64,000 nucleotides of DNA from Acinetobacter colistiniresistens (lineage in GTDB: Bacteria; Pseudomonadota; Gammaproteobacteria; Pseudomonadales; Moraxellaceae): NCBI RefSeq assembly GCF_024582815.1, contig NZ_CP102099.1, positions 2,604,001 through 2,668,000 on the forward strand, written 5' to 3'. The notes beneath the pieces are model-generated. The model made no database searches. It was not told where the DNA came from and was given only the letters and a program-made list of their open reading frames with translations. Below, one piece after another: positions 25,658 to 32,951 of this stretch. The position numbers and the translations under genes were made by a program. Within the stretch, counting starts at the first letter, position 1. Each line of letters starts with the position of its first letter.

Positions 25658-25869
25658 TGAGATTTCTCCAAAACACTTTTTTGTAAATGGCTGATGCCTT
25701 AGTTACTGTTATAAGCTTGCTTGTGTACATAAAGTTACACAGCTCACTGACTTGTATGCAGTATCGGTAAACTTTGTGACAGAGAAGTGAAAGAAAAATG
25801 ACAGTTTGATGACGATTCACATTTGGTAATAAATATATTTCTTGTTATTTTTATGTAATTATAAAAATA

Positions 25870-25896
25870 AAAACGGAGTCATTACTCCGTTGTTTT
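25870..25896 (-). terminator. Terminator after the HIT gene
   Basis: AACGGAGT and ACTCCGTT arms form a short stem with T-rich flanks, placed just after the minus-strand HIT gene. Confidence 0.7.
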
Positions 25897-25910
25897 GTTC
25901 AAAGCATGAC

Positions 25911-26324
25911 TTAAAGTGCGGCTTTGATCTTTTCAGCAAGCGCCTGAATTTTCTCTTGATCGCCCATTTTTGCTGCATGACGACCAAGTTCATGAACTGA
26001 GCTTGGGATCAAATGAAAATGTACATGAGGAACTGTTTGTCCAGCCGCTGCACCTGAAAGTTGCATGAGAACAATACCTTTTGCATCTAAAGCTGTTTCC
26101 ATTGCCTGAGCAATCTTCTGCACGATTTGGATGGTATACGCCGCTGCATCAGCAGGTAAATCGAGTAAAGTAACAGCAGGCGTTTTTGGAATCACTAAAG
26201 CATGACCATCTGCTTGGGGCATGATATCCATAAATGCGAGTACCTGATCATCTTCATAAATTTTGATTGCAGGTAGTTCACCACGAAGGATTCGTGCAAA
26301 AATATTTTGGTCATCGTATGCCAT
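25911..26324 (-). CDS. HIT-family hydrolase (HinT-like)
   Basis: The 137-residue protein has the histidine triad HVHFHLIP with H100, H102 and H104, and the N-terminal [18 protein letters not shown] segment that binds the purine base. HinT-type enzymes hydrolyse AMP-linked amines and acyl-adenylates. It has no signal sequence and is cytosolic. A terminator follows, and a second hairpin (26368-26391) lies upstream between it and the YARHG gene, so it is probably a single-gene unit. Confidence 0.9.
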   Translation of the reverse strand: MAYDDQNIFARILRGELPAIKIYEDDQVLAFMDIMPQADGHALVIPKTPAVTLLDLPADAAAYTIQIVQKIAQAMETALDAKGIVLMQLSGAAAGQTVPHVHFHLIPSSVHELGRHAAKMGDQEKIQALAEKIKAAL

Positions 26325-26367
26325 AATTCATCCTTTAAATGGAGCGTATTCTTTAACAACTGACAAT

Positions 26368-26391
26368 TTCACTCTCTTGGAAGAGAGTGAA
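26368..26391 (-). terminator. Stem-loop between the YARHG and HIT genes
   Basis: Arms TTCACTCTC and GAGAGTGAA pair perfectly with a 6-nt loop. No long T-tract follows, so terminator strength is uncertain. Confidence 0.5.
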
Positions 26392-26422
26392 TAGGGAAGC
26401 TTAATACTTCAGAGAGCTTTCT

Positions 26423-26692
26423 TTATTTGCAATTAAGCTCTTTTTGACGTGCTTTGATTTCATCAAGACGTTGTTGCTCTTTGTCAGAAAACTTTGGCTT
26501 TGTGGTATGGCAATTTTCATTACCAAACTTTGCCTTAGCATCTGCATCTTTGAAACAGAATCCTTTAGAAGCATAGATCAGGTTATAGTCATCCTGTAAC
26601 TTTTTACATTCTTGTTCTGGTGTTGCAGCTTGTGCACTAAAACCAGTTAGGGTCATTAAGCCAGCAAAAACTGCAACCATTAACTTATTCAT
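26423..26692 (-). CDS. Secreted YARHG-domain-like small protein
   Basis: The 89-residue product has a signal peptide ending in FSAQA. The mature part, NLIYASKGFCFKDADAKAKFGNENC plus KPKFSDKEQQRLDEI, matches the YARHG domain pattern (YARxGxxFxD...F). It has four Cys residues in the mature part (ECKK, GFCF, NENC and the C-terminal LNCK), so it could carry two disulfides. The domain is extracellular, usually near the cell envelope, and has no known activity. AGGAACG upstream of ATG 26692 supports the start. Confidence 0.72.
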   Translation of the reverse strand: MNKLMVAVFAGLMTLTGFSAQAATPEQECKKLQDDYNLIYASKGFCFKDADAKAKFGNENCHTTKPKFSDKEQQRLDEIKARQKELNCK

Positions 26693-27333
26693 GAGGCGTT
26701 CCTCTAATTAAAAAAGTATAAATCAAAGCTGTAGATATAGGGCATTTGATCGCTACGTATATACCAATATAAGGTTTATTAATGAAATTTCAATGAAACT
26801 GTATGGTAGGAGTGTAATTTTACTCCATAATTCATCCATATAATATTGAAAAACCTTATATATCAAATACTTTTTTATAATTTTATATAAAACAAATAAT
26901 TATAAGTGATTTTCTTTTGTATTATCTGATTTGGTTTTACGCTATTTTGCTCTTTTTTAACATTTATTTATGCCTTACAGTCACTCATATGCATTTTAAC
27001 AAATTAAATTGTAAATGGTGCTATGGACTGTATTTTGTCGAGTTTCGGAATTAACAATCCCAAATATCAACGTTGTTTGGGATCATAGAGTTCGATTGAC
27101 TATGGACTTATCTAAATCAACTTGAATACTTATTGATTAACGCTTCAGCCTTTGAGGGGAAAGCCGCTAGAAAATAAGATAGGCCAAGAAATGCTTAATC
27201 CTGTAAGACCATTAGAGCGAATACTTACACAGAAGGAAATTTTTGTTTATTTGATTGCGAGTAATTTAAAATATATTTATAATCATTTGAAATTTATATA
27301 ATTTTAATAAAAACCCACGACGAATCAAATAAG
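26693..27333. other. AT-rich region without a supported gene
   Basis: There are no convincing genes here. It holds an 8-bp inverted repeat with an 11-nt loop at 27057-27083 (ATCCCAAA/TTTGGGAT), resembling a terminator without a T-tract, and an open stretch of about 55 codons near 27137-27300 with no good start. Composition is more AT-rich than the neighbours, which suggests decayed or foreign DNA. Confidence 0.5.
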
Positions 27334-27608
27334 ATGCTAAAAACATTAAAAACAACTTTCCGATTTTTATACTGATCATCATTGTAGTTGCTGGGTTAGG
27401 CTATCCCTTTTATTCAGGTCAGTGGATTATGGCGCCTAGACTCAGTGAGATTGATACTCAGTGCTATGGGGTTGATGTACCTGAACGCATTAAGCATAAC
27501 GATGTCCTGCACTTTTGTTCGTGTATTCATACCGTTGGAATTGAAAACAAACAAGAGAAATATAAGTACTGTATGAATCAGTCATCTCTTGAGAACCAAG
27601 CTTCCTGA
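27334..27608 (+). pseudogene. Possible frameshifted small membrane-protein gene
   Basis: ATG 27334 opens a 13-codon frame that stops at a TGA. The frame shifted by -1 is open from just inside that segment to TGA 27608. It reads as a hydrophobic helix (FILIIIVVAGLGYPFYSGQW) followed by a soluble part with Cys residues (TQCYGVDVPE, FCSCIHT, KYCMNQ). Joined, these would make an about 90-residue protein with one N-terminal membrane helix. A single base change in the T-run near 27363-27367 would join them. It may also be a small gene using an unusual start. A hairpin at 27618-27646 follows. No homologue is recognised. Confidence 0.45.
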
Positions 27609-27617
27609 CATGGTAAT

Positions 27618-27646
27618 TGTTCTTGATCGCTTATTCAGCAAGAACA
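27618..27646 (+). terminator. Stem-loop after the broken small gene
   Basis: TGTTCTTG and CAAGAACA form a perfect 8-bp stem with a 13-nt loop 10 bp after the stop. There is little T-tract. Confidence 0.4.
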
Positions 27647-27738
27647 AATAAAGCTTTGTTCTACGTTCTAATTTGTATGACCTGTAGGCCTATTGTGTAG
27701 CTGAGCTTTAAAATTTTATCAAAATGGGCATAATTTTG

Positions 27739-27767
27739 TTGATTCATGTCACACTTTTATCTATATT
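27739..27767 (+). promoter_or_regulatory. Sigma-70-type promoter for the candidate small RNA
   Basis: TTGATT at 27739-27744 and TATATT at 27762-27767 are separated by 17 bp. The start point would be near 27774, with no coding gene before a terminator 85 bp later. Confidence 0.55.
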
Positions 27768-27773
27768 TAGCCT

Positions 27774-27858
27774 GTTGTTTGATAATAACTAAACAACAAT
27801 AACCTTCGTTCAGCGCAAAAGAATTAAGGGGAAGCCCACTCATTAGAGTGGGCTTTTT
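27774..27858 (+). ncRNA. Candidate orphan small RNA
   Basis: A good promoter is followed at once by an 8-bp stem-loop (27773-27780 with 27791-27798). Then comes about 33 nt of mostly unpaired sequence and a strong 10-bp terminator (27832-27855) with a T-run. No start codon or credible reading frame lies inside. The unit of about 85 nt has the layout of a trans-acting small RNA. No known family is recognised, and the class could also be a short leader of the lipoprotein gene 130 bp downstream. Confidence 0.5.
27832..27858 (+). terminator. Rho-independent terminator of the candidate small RNA
   Basis: AAGCCCACTC and GAGTGGGCTT form a perfect 10-bp stem with a 4-nt loop, followed by three more T residues (five Ts in a row). 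Confidence 0.85.
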
Positions 27859-27988
27859 AATTGTGTACAATAGATGAAAAATACCAGCTAAATTCCACAT
27901 ATATATCGGTAGTTTTTTATTTTTATATGTGACAAAGGATGATCAATTTGCTATAAGAAAGCCCTAATTTATAACAAGTGGTAAATTC

Positions 27989-28759
27989 ATGAAAAAATTG
28001 GTATTTATAGGGTTTTTAGGGTTGAGTTTGACTGGGTGCGGTGGTGGTAGTGACTCCACTTACGTACCAATAGATAAAGATAATAATGGTAATGGCGGTT
28101 CTCATAATGCTGAAATCCAAGGTGTTTATTCTGGTTCGACGAATCAGGGCCAAAGTGTTACTGGAATTATTGAAAAGAACAATAAATTTTGGTTTTTATA
28201 TACACCACCATATCAGAACGTAGTCTCAGGTTTTATGAGTGGCGATTTAAAAGTGACAGGTAAAGTAGCACAAACGACCAATGGTAAAGACTACTATTTT
28301 GCTGGAGCAACCAGTTCTAATACCTCAATTATGGCCAATGCTGAAACTAAAAAAAGTCTAAATGGAACGATCGCTTATTCGGGAATGAATCAAGTCACTT
28401 TTAATACTACGTATGATGCAAGCTTGAGCGAATCTTCAGCGAAGCTATCTGATATCGTTGGTACTTATAATGGTACTTCGGCAATTGTACAGGGTGTAGA
28501 AAAAGCAACTGTTTCAATCGCGAGTAATGGTGAGATTTCTGGACGTGGAATAAGTGGCTGTACCTTTACTGGTAAGGCAACAACCATTCCTGGTGCTGCG
28601 TATTTTAAATTGGATTTATTATTTGGATATTCTCAATGTTATATGGCAGGTCAGGCCGTAAGCGGAATTATCTACTATAATAAAACCAATAGGGCATTCT
28701 ATGCTGCAGCTGAAAACAATAGTAGACAAAATGCTGTACTATTTCTAGCGACCAAATAA
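27989..28759 (+). CDS. Hypothetical lipoprotein
   Basis: The 256-residue protein has a lipobox LTGC (Cys at residue 17), then a Gly/Ser/Asn-rich linker to about residue 42. Two similar beta-rich halves follow: IQGVYSGST... and IVGTYNGTS..., from about residues 45 and 150. Each begins with a (I/V)xGxYxG motif, which suggests a duplicated beta-barrel-like fold. Two Cys (SGCTF and SQCYM) could form a disulfide. It is an outer-membrane or periplasmic lipoprotein of unknown function, a type common in Acinetobacter. It has its own terminator. Confidence 0.72.
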   Translation: MKKLVFIGFLGLSLTGCGGGSDSTYVPIDKDNNGNGGSHNAEIQGVYSGSTNQGQSVTGIIEKNNKFWFLYTPPYQNVVSGFMSGDLKVTGKVAQTTNGKDYYFAGATSSNTSIMANAETKKSLNGTIAYSGMNQVTFNTTYDASLSESSAKLSDIVGTYNGTSAIVQGVEKATVSIASNGEISGRGISGCTFTGKATTIPGAAYFKLDLLFGYSQCYMAGQAVSGIIYYNKTNRAFYAAAENNSRQNAVLFLATK

Positions 28760-28780
28760 TTTTGCTTATTATTGAGTATA

Positions 28781-28807
28781 AAAGACCATCTATGCAGATG
28801 GTCTTTT
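28781..28807 (+). terminator. Terminator after the lipoprotein gene
   Basis: AAAGACCATCT and AGATGGTCTTT form an 11-bp stem with a 4-nt loop and T-tract. Confidence 0.85.
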
Positions 28808-28840
28808 AATTAGGGGGATAAACATTTCACTTATTCAGAA

Positions 28841-29158
28841 TTAGTTTGTAGTCACTTTCATCAGTACTACACCGAATATGATGGATGCTGCTGCTAAAAG
28901 GCGTAAAAATCCCATGGGTTCATGTAAGAAGAAAATCCCAATCAGAAATGCACCGACAGCGCCAATTCCCACCCAAATCGTATAGGCAGTGCCCAAAGGG
29001 AGTGTTTTCATCGCAACGGCTAATAGACCGAAGCTTAAAATCATAAAAACAATCGTAATGATGCTAGGCGTAAGCTTGGTAAAACCGTCGGACATTTTCA
29101 TGGAATATGCCCATACAATTTCAAAAATACCAGCTAAAATTAGATAAGCCCAAGCCAT
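28841..29158 (-). CDS. gdx: Guanidinium exporter of the small multidrug resistance family
   Basis: The 105-residue protein has four membrane helices with Glu13 (AGIFEIVWAYSMK) in the first helix, the proton/substrate-coupling residue of the family. The pattern GTAYTIWVGIGAVGAFLIGIFFLHEP is that of the SugE/Gdx branch. Dimeric Gdx exports guanidinium in exchange for protons. The strongest evidence is the guanidine-II riboswitch immediately upstream. TGAGGTG before ATG 29158 is the ribosome site. It was formerly called SugE; quaternary ammonium export is a weaker possibility. Confidence 0.9.
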   Translation of the reverse strand: MAWAYLILAGIFEIVWAYSMKMSDGFTKLTPSIITIVFMILSFGLLAVAMKTLPLGTAYTIWVGIGAVGAFLIGIFFLHEPMGFLRLLAAASIIFGVVLMKVTTN

Positions 29159-29182
29159 TTCGACACCTCATTTTATTAATAT

Positions 29183-29230
29183 TTTAGGTCGTCCTAAAGC
29201 TTGAAATTTGAATAAAGAGGTCGTCCTCTT
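29183..29230 (-). ncRNA. Guanidine-II riboswitch (mini-ykkC)
   Basis: Read on the minus strand there are two hairpins, AAGAGG-ACGA-CCTCTT (29230-29215) and TTTAGG-ACGA-CCTAAA (29198-29183), joined by a 16-nt linker. Two short stems with ACGR loops define the guanidine-II class, whose loops pair with each other when guanidine is bound. The second hairpin is about 15 nt before the gdx ribosome site, which fits control of translation by freeing the Shine-Dalgarno. Placement before an SMR exporter agrees with the known use of this class. Confidence 0.92.
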
Positions 29231-29238
29231 CGTTAGAT

Positions 29239-29267
29239 ATATAAGCACTGTTAAGCAGTTAGTTCAA
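29239..29267 (-). promoter_or_regulatory. Promoter of the riboswitch-gdx transcript
   Basis: On the minus strand, TTGAAC (29267-29262) and TTATAT (29244-29239) are separated by 17 bp. The start point would be near 29231, at the base of the first riboswitch hairpin. Confidence 0.7.
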
Positions 29268-29298
29268 TTTCTTTTTGTTAAATTTTATTCCAGTTGGT

Positions 29299-29329
29299 AA
29301 AAAGGTACCTTTAAGACAGATACCTTTTT
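29299..29329. terminator. Bidirectional terminator between the BLUF gene and gdx
   Basis: AAAAAGGTA and TACCTTTTT arms pair around a 13-nt loop, with T-tracts on both strands. It stops BLUF transcription before the gdx promoter. Confidence 0.75.
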
Positions 29330-29360
29330 AGATCATTATCATGAATAAAAAGCTCATTCA

Positions 29361-29804
29361 TTACGAAACATAAGCTTTTACATCATATTCAGGCTCTCCA
29401 GCCAAAACAGAAACAAATTTCTCGACAGTTTCGGCTGTTAACAGATAAGGATTAAATTCTTCTAAATGGTACTTCATGAAAAAATCTGAAATGTTCTGAT
29501 TAACAGGTGAGAACTTCATCGACCATTGTGAAAAAAATTGATTCTCGCATTCAGTGTAATAGAGAATTTCGCAATTGATATGTCGTTCATCTTTCACAAT
29601 TTTGTTATAAAATAAATCATCAACGATGTTCTTTTGACCTTCTAAACATTGTACAAAATAGCCGTGACCATAATATAAAACACCTCTGACATCGTGACGA
29701 TAATTAAAATCTACAGCCTCATCGAGGATCTTAATCAAATCTGTTTTTAAGTTTGAGTCAATATTCTTAATTTTGCTTACGTATAAAAGTCTGACAGACT
29801 TCAT
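29361..29804 (-). CDS. BLUF-domain blue-light sensor (BlsA-like)
   Basis: The 147-residue protein is a short stand-alone BLUF photoreceptor that binds FAD. Key residues are in place: Tyr8 in LLYVSK, Asn34 in DFN, Gln52 in FVQCLEGQ, and the WSMKF segment with Trp94 and Met96. In A. baumannii BlsA such proteins act as light and temperature switches by binding regulators, including Fur. No effector domain is attached. It has its own long upstream region with a 7-bp dyad about 105 bp before the start. Confidence 0.88.
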   Translation of the reverse strand: MKSVRLLYVSKIKNIDSNLKTDLIKILDEAVDFNYRHDVRGVLYYGHGYFVQCLEGQKNIVDDLFYNKIVKDERHINCEILYYTECENQFFSQWSMKFSPVNQNISDFFMKYHLEEFNPYLLTAETVEKFVSVLAGEPEYDVKAYVS

Positions 29805-30264
29805 CAGTTTTGCTCATTTTTAAGGTTGAATTCTTGTTATATAGAAAAAACAAAAGCTTGTATACTTGAGTCTGTAACTGGAACTTCAGCTTTCGTAAAT
29901 AATACTCTTTTAACAACCTGTTAAAGTATAAAAATAGAAAAGCAGTTAATCATTATTTTCACTTTTAGAATTGATGTTGGTGTGAATCTTTTACTTAAAT
30001 TTTAGCGATGGGTTTTGATCCACCATCATCTTATTAAATGAACTGAAATGATGTCTATCTACATGGAATTATTGGGTAAATGTGACTTTTATCACAAACT
30101 TGAAAAAGATATCTTAAATTATTAATTAAACAGATTAAACGGTAATACTTTGATTTTAGATATAAAAAAATAGGCGTAATATTTTTCGTTACAACCATTT
30201 TGTCGACAACTGCTGATTTATTTTGCCATATTGCGTTTGCGAAACTTAGCAAAGGTATTTGTCT
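29805..30264. other. AT-rich intergenic region between BLUF and LysE genes
   Basis: No gene is supported. It must hold two divergent promoters. A 7-bp dyad with 3-nt spacer (TTTAACA/TGTTAAA) lies at 29909-29925 and could be an operator for the BLUF gene. Confidence 0.5.
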
Positions 30265-30858
30265 ATGGTGTCATTTATGTTTATTGGTTTGATCATTACG
30301 ATCTTACTAACACCTGGTCCAACGAATACATTATTGGCTTCGTCGGGAATCCAGACAGGCATTAAACGTTCATTGAAATTGATCCCTGCGGAGGTGGTTG
30401 GTTATTTCATAGCCATTACAACATGGGGCTTTTTACTTGAGTCTGTTTCACATTATGTGCCTTGGTTACCACCGCTAATCAAACTACTCAGTGCAACTTT
30501 TATTATCTATTTGGCAGTTAAATTGTGGCTTACGTCTACAAAAGAACTGGATTTGAGCCAACCTTTGATTACGTCTAAGGCTTTATTTGTAGCGACTTTA
30601 CTGAACCCTAAAGCTTTATTATTCGCTTCAGCCATTTTTCCACATACTGCTTGGCTTAACCTACATGAATACGTTGTTCATATGGGTGTATTCCTGGCTT
30701 TAATTACTCCGATTGCTTTTTTATGGATTGCATTTGGATCTATTTTAATTTCAAACAAAATCTCTTGGCTGAATCAACGCAATTTACAACGCTCAGCAGC
30801 ATTTGTTTTAACTTTCTTTGCGATGCCGCTGGCTTATTCAGCAATTTCATCGTTCTAA
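30265..30858 (+). CDS. LysE/RhtB-family exporter
   Basis: The 197-residue membrane protein has about six helices and the LysE-type segments LTPGPTNTLLASSGIQTG (about residues 14-31) and ATLLNPKALLFASAIFP (about 112-128). The family exports amino acids and related metabolites. The substrate is not readable. ATG 30265 with AAAGG before it is preferred to the upstream TTG at 30259. Confidence 0.82.
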   Translation: MVSFMFIGLIITILLTPGPTNTLLASSGIQTGIKRSLKLIPAEVVGYFIAITTWGFLLESVSHYVPWLPPLIKLLSATFIIYLAVKLWLTSTKELDLSQPLITSKALFVATLLNPKALLFASAIFPHTAWLNLHEYVVHMGVFLALITPIAFLWIAFGSILISNKISWLNQRNLQRSAAFVLTFFAMPLAYSAISSF

Positions 30859-30905
30859 ATTTTCGTTTTGCTGCTGTATTTAAAATTTAAAAAGAGGAGT
30901 TTTTT

Positions 30906-31115
30906 ATGAACAATATAAAAATTAAAGTAAAGGATCAATTTGAGGCCGAAAAGATCGCGACAGCTAAAGTAAAAGTTGCCAATGATCAAGAAATTCCCTT
31001 GTTTAAGCGTATTGAACATATTGAAGTTGAGGGTGAAATCCTTTTACCCAATATCGATTTACTTTTTGAAAATCCCAAAGATGGTACTATTTATCGATAT
31101 GTAGGGACGGTATAG
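30906..31115 (+). CDS. Small hypothetical protein
   Basis: The 69-residue acidic/basic soluble protein (MNNIKIKVKDQFEAEK...) has no recognised motif, signal or membrane segment. A strong AAGAGGAG ribosome site lies 7 bp before ATG 30906 and a terminator follows, so it is a genuine gene. It lies 47 bp after the LysE gene and may share its transcript. I found no function. Confidence 0.65.
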   Translation: MNNIKIKVKDQFEAEKIATAKVKVANDQEIPLFKRIEHIEVEGEILLPNIDLLFENPKDGTIYRYVGTV

Positions 31116-31134
31116 TTTCACAGTCTGTAAGGTC

Positions 31135-31159
31135 AACCCATGCTTAGGCATGGGTTTTT
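31135..31159 (+). terminator. Terminator after the 69-residue protein gene
   Basis: AACCCATGC and GCATGGGTT form a 9-bp stem with a 4-nt loop and a T-tract. Confidence 0.85.
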
Positions 31160-31271
31160 ATTGGTCTTTTCCTCATAATGTTAATTCGAATTACGTCCAT
31201 TTATCTGTTTTTAATCACTTATTTAATTAAGAATGTATACTGTTTGTTCAATTATAAAAATAAGTTAATAA

Positions 31272-31349
31272 ATGAAAAAGATCGTGTTAGGGACTATTGT
31301 GAGTCTAATGAGTACAGGGAGCACTTTTGCGGCTTGCAACGTAGTTTAA
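31272..31349 (+). CDS. Possible 25-residue signal-peptide ORF (remnant or micropeptide)
   Basis: The frame encodes a textbook Sec signal peptide (MKKIVLGTIVSLMS then TGSTFAA) and stops four codons after the predicted cleavage site. It lies alone in front of the TSUP gene. It is either the stump of a lost secreted-protein gene or a very small peptide. No ribosome site stands out. Confidence 0.35.
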   Translation: MKKIVLGTIVSLMSTGSTFAACNVV

Positions 31350-31402
31350 TTCAACAGCTAAAGTATTATAGAATCGAGACTATTATCTTTGTGTTTTATC
31401 CT

Positions 31403-32128
31403 ATGATCTATGTTGCACTTGCCTTGATTGGCGTTCTTTCGGGCTTGATTAGCGGCATTGTCGGTACAGGATCATCGATCATTTTATTGCCTATTTTAGC
31501 GTATATTTTTGGGGCGAAGCTTGCAGTACCAATTATGGCAATTGCTTCTATTATGGGAAATATTTCTCGTGTTGTGATGTGGCGTAACGAATTAAATATT
31601 AAAGTTTTCTTATTATTTATCAGTCTAGGTATTCCAGCAACTGTATTTGGGGCAAATACACTTTGGGTCATGTCTCCATTTCTTTCTAATCTATGTATTG
31701 GTCTATTTTTCTTATGTCTTATTCCGATGCGGCATTATGCAAAGCATCGTAATTTTACTTTGAATGCTTGGCAAATGGTGGTTGCTGGAGGGGTGCTCGG
31801 ATACATTACGGGGATCGTGTTTTCTACAGGACCTTTATTGCTGCCAATTTTTAATGGTTTTGGCTTAATAAAAGGTGGGCTTTTAGCAACCGAAGCAGCA
31901 GCTTCCTTCGCAATTTACCTGACAAAAAGTCTAACTTTTGGGGTACTAGGTGTTTTACAGCAAAATATCTTAATTGCAGGGGTTGCAGTGGGCACCTCTT
32001 TAATCATTGGTAATTATATTGGTAAAACCTTTGTATTGAAAATGTCAGATCGAACCTTTAATTTTATGCTTGATGCGATGCTTTTGATTGCAGGTGGTTC
32101 TATGTTGTTTTCTATTTTTCTACACTAG
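31403..32128 (+). CDS. TSUP family (TauE/SafE) membrane permease
   Basis: The protein, 241 residues from ATG 31403, has about eight helices and the TSUP glycine pattern GVLSGLISGIVGTGSSIILLP in the first, echoed by GGVLGYITGIVFSTGPLLLP in the fifth. It moves an organic or inorganic anion; the substrate is unknown. The frame is open back to 31178, but that part is not TSUP-like and overlaps the small signal-peptide ORF. GTG 31391 is an alternative start. It is a separate lineage from the 12.0-kb TSUP gene by sequence. Confidence 0.8.
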   Translation: MIYVALALIGVLSGLISGIVGTGSSIILLPILAYIFGAKLAVPIMAIASIMGNISRVVMWRNELNIKVFLLFISLGIPATVFGANTLWVMSPFLSNLCIGLFFLCLIPMRHYAKHRNFTLNAWQMVVAGGVLGYITGIVFSTGPLLLPIFNGFGLIKGGLLATEAAASFAIYLTKSLTFGVLGVLQQNILIAGVAVGTSLIIGNYIGKTFVLKMSDRTFNFMLDAMLLIAGGSMLFSIFLH

Positions 32129-32295
32129 GGAAACTTAACTCAAATATGGATTCGTTATAGAGCAGAAAGGGACTAAAAAGAGTACATAAAATTGGGTATT
32201 TTTAGTCTTAAACTGGAGAGTTTTCAAAATAGATGAAAATAATAAATAATTAAAACCAATATGTTAAATTGCATTCGAAGCATAAGGAGATCGCT

Positions 32296-32856
32296 ATTTC
32301 AACCAAAATTCATGTGGTCGATGCATTGATTGTCGTGGATGTACAAAATGCTTTTGTGTCAGGTATAGATGCTGTACCCGAATCAGAACAGTTGATTGTA
32401 TCCATCAGTATTTTACTTGCTAAAGCAAGATCTGCCCACGCGCCAGTGATTTTTCTGCAAAATGATGGAGATGAAGGAGCTATAGATGAGCCATTTCAAA
32501 CAGGTTGGGCATTATTTTTTCCTCCGCTGTCAAATGAGTTTGTCGTACGAAAATATGAGGACAATGGTTTTGATGGAACATCACTCCAGAAAATTCTGGA
32601 CGAACTAAAAGTTAAGTCTTTAGTAATATGCGGTGTACTGTCCGAAATGTGTGTGGCTGCGACTGCGCGTGAAGCAATTGCACTAGGTTATGATGTGTTG
32701 TTAGCGCATGATGCGCATGCGACGTATGATGTACCCGCAGGGCCGGGATCGGAGGGTGTACCTGCTGCTATGGCAGCCAGAGCAGCAGAATGGTCATTGG
32801 GTGATGAAGTTAGGATTTGTGGATCAGTGAATGAAGTGGATTTTTATGCTGATTGA
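32296..32856 (+). CDS. Isochorismatase-family cysteine hydrolase
   Basis: The protein has the family triad: Asp in ALIVVDVQNAF near the N-terminus, Lys in VVRKYEDNGFDGTSL, and Cys in CGVLSEMCVAATAREAI. Members are amidases acting on isochorismate, nicotinamide, N-carbamoyl compounds and others; the substrate here is unknown. No ATG, GTG or TTG follows a ribosome site. A perfect AAGGAG is followed after 6 bp by ATT at 32296, so ATT initiation is proposed; alternatives are TTG 32269 and GTG 32311. The gene is preceded by 140 bp of AT-rich DNA. Confidence 0.75.
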   Translation: MSTKIHVVDALIVVDVQNAFVSGIDAVPESEQLIVSISILLAKARSAHAPVIFLQNDGDEGAIDEPFQTGWALFFPPLSNEFVVRKYEDNGFDGTSLQKILDELKVKSLVICGVLSEMCVAATAREAIALGYDVLLAHDAHATYDVPAGPGSEGVPAAMAARAAEWSLGDEVRICGSVNEVDFYAD

Positions 32857-32888
32857 TATAAAGACTAATATAAATAAGGCCCGATATA

Positions 32889-32916
32889 TTAAAAAACCAC
32901 TCAATAGAGTGGCTTT
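32889..32916 (-). terminator. Terminator after the hydroxyisobutyrate dehydrogenase-like gene
   Basis: Arms GCCACTC/GAGTGGT (minus strand reading) form a stem followed by six T residues on the minus strand. Confidence 0.8.
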
Positions 32917-32951
32917 CATATTGGCAAAAGAATTTTTACACGAGAACTTGC

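Noticed and set aside
27137..27300. Open stretch of about 55 codons in the AT-rich gap
   Set aside because: No start codon until late, no ribosome site, no family features.
27334..27375. Programmed -1 frameshift as an explanation of the broken gene
   Set aside because: The T-run does not form a proper slippery heptamer in the zero frame (preceded by A), and no stimulatory structure was seen.
26693..28000. Prophage or transposon remnant in the AT-rich gap
   Set aside because: No transposase, integrase, terminal repeats or target duplication was found.
31178..31402. 75-codon N-terminal extension of the TSUP protein
   Set aside because: It is not TSUP-like and overlaps another candidate frame; family homology begins at 31403.
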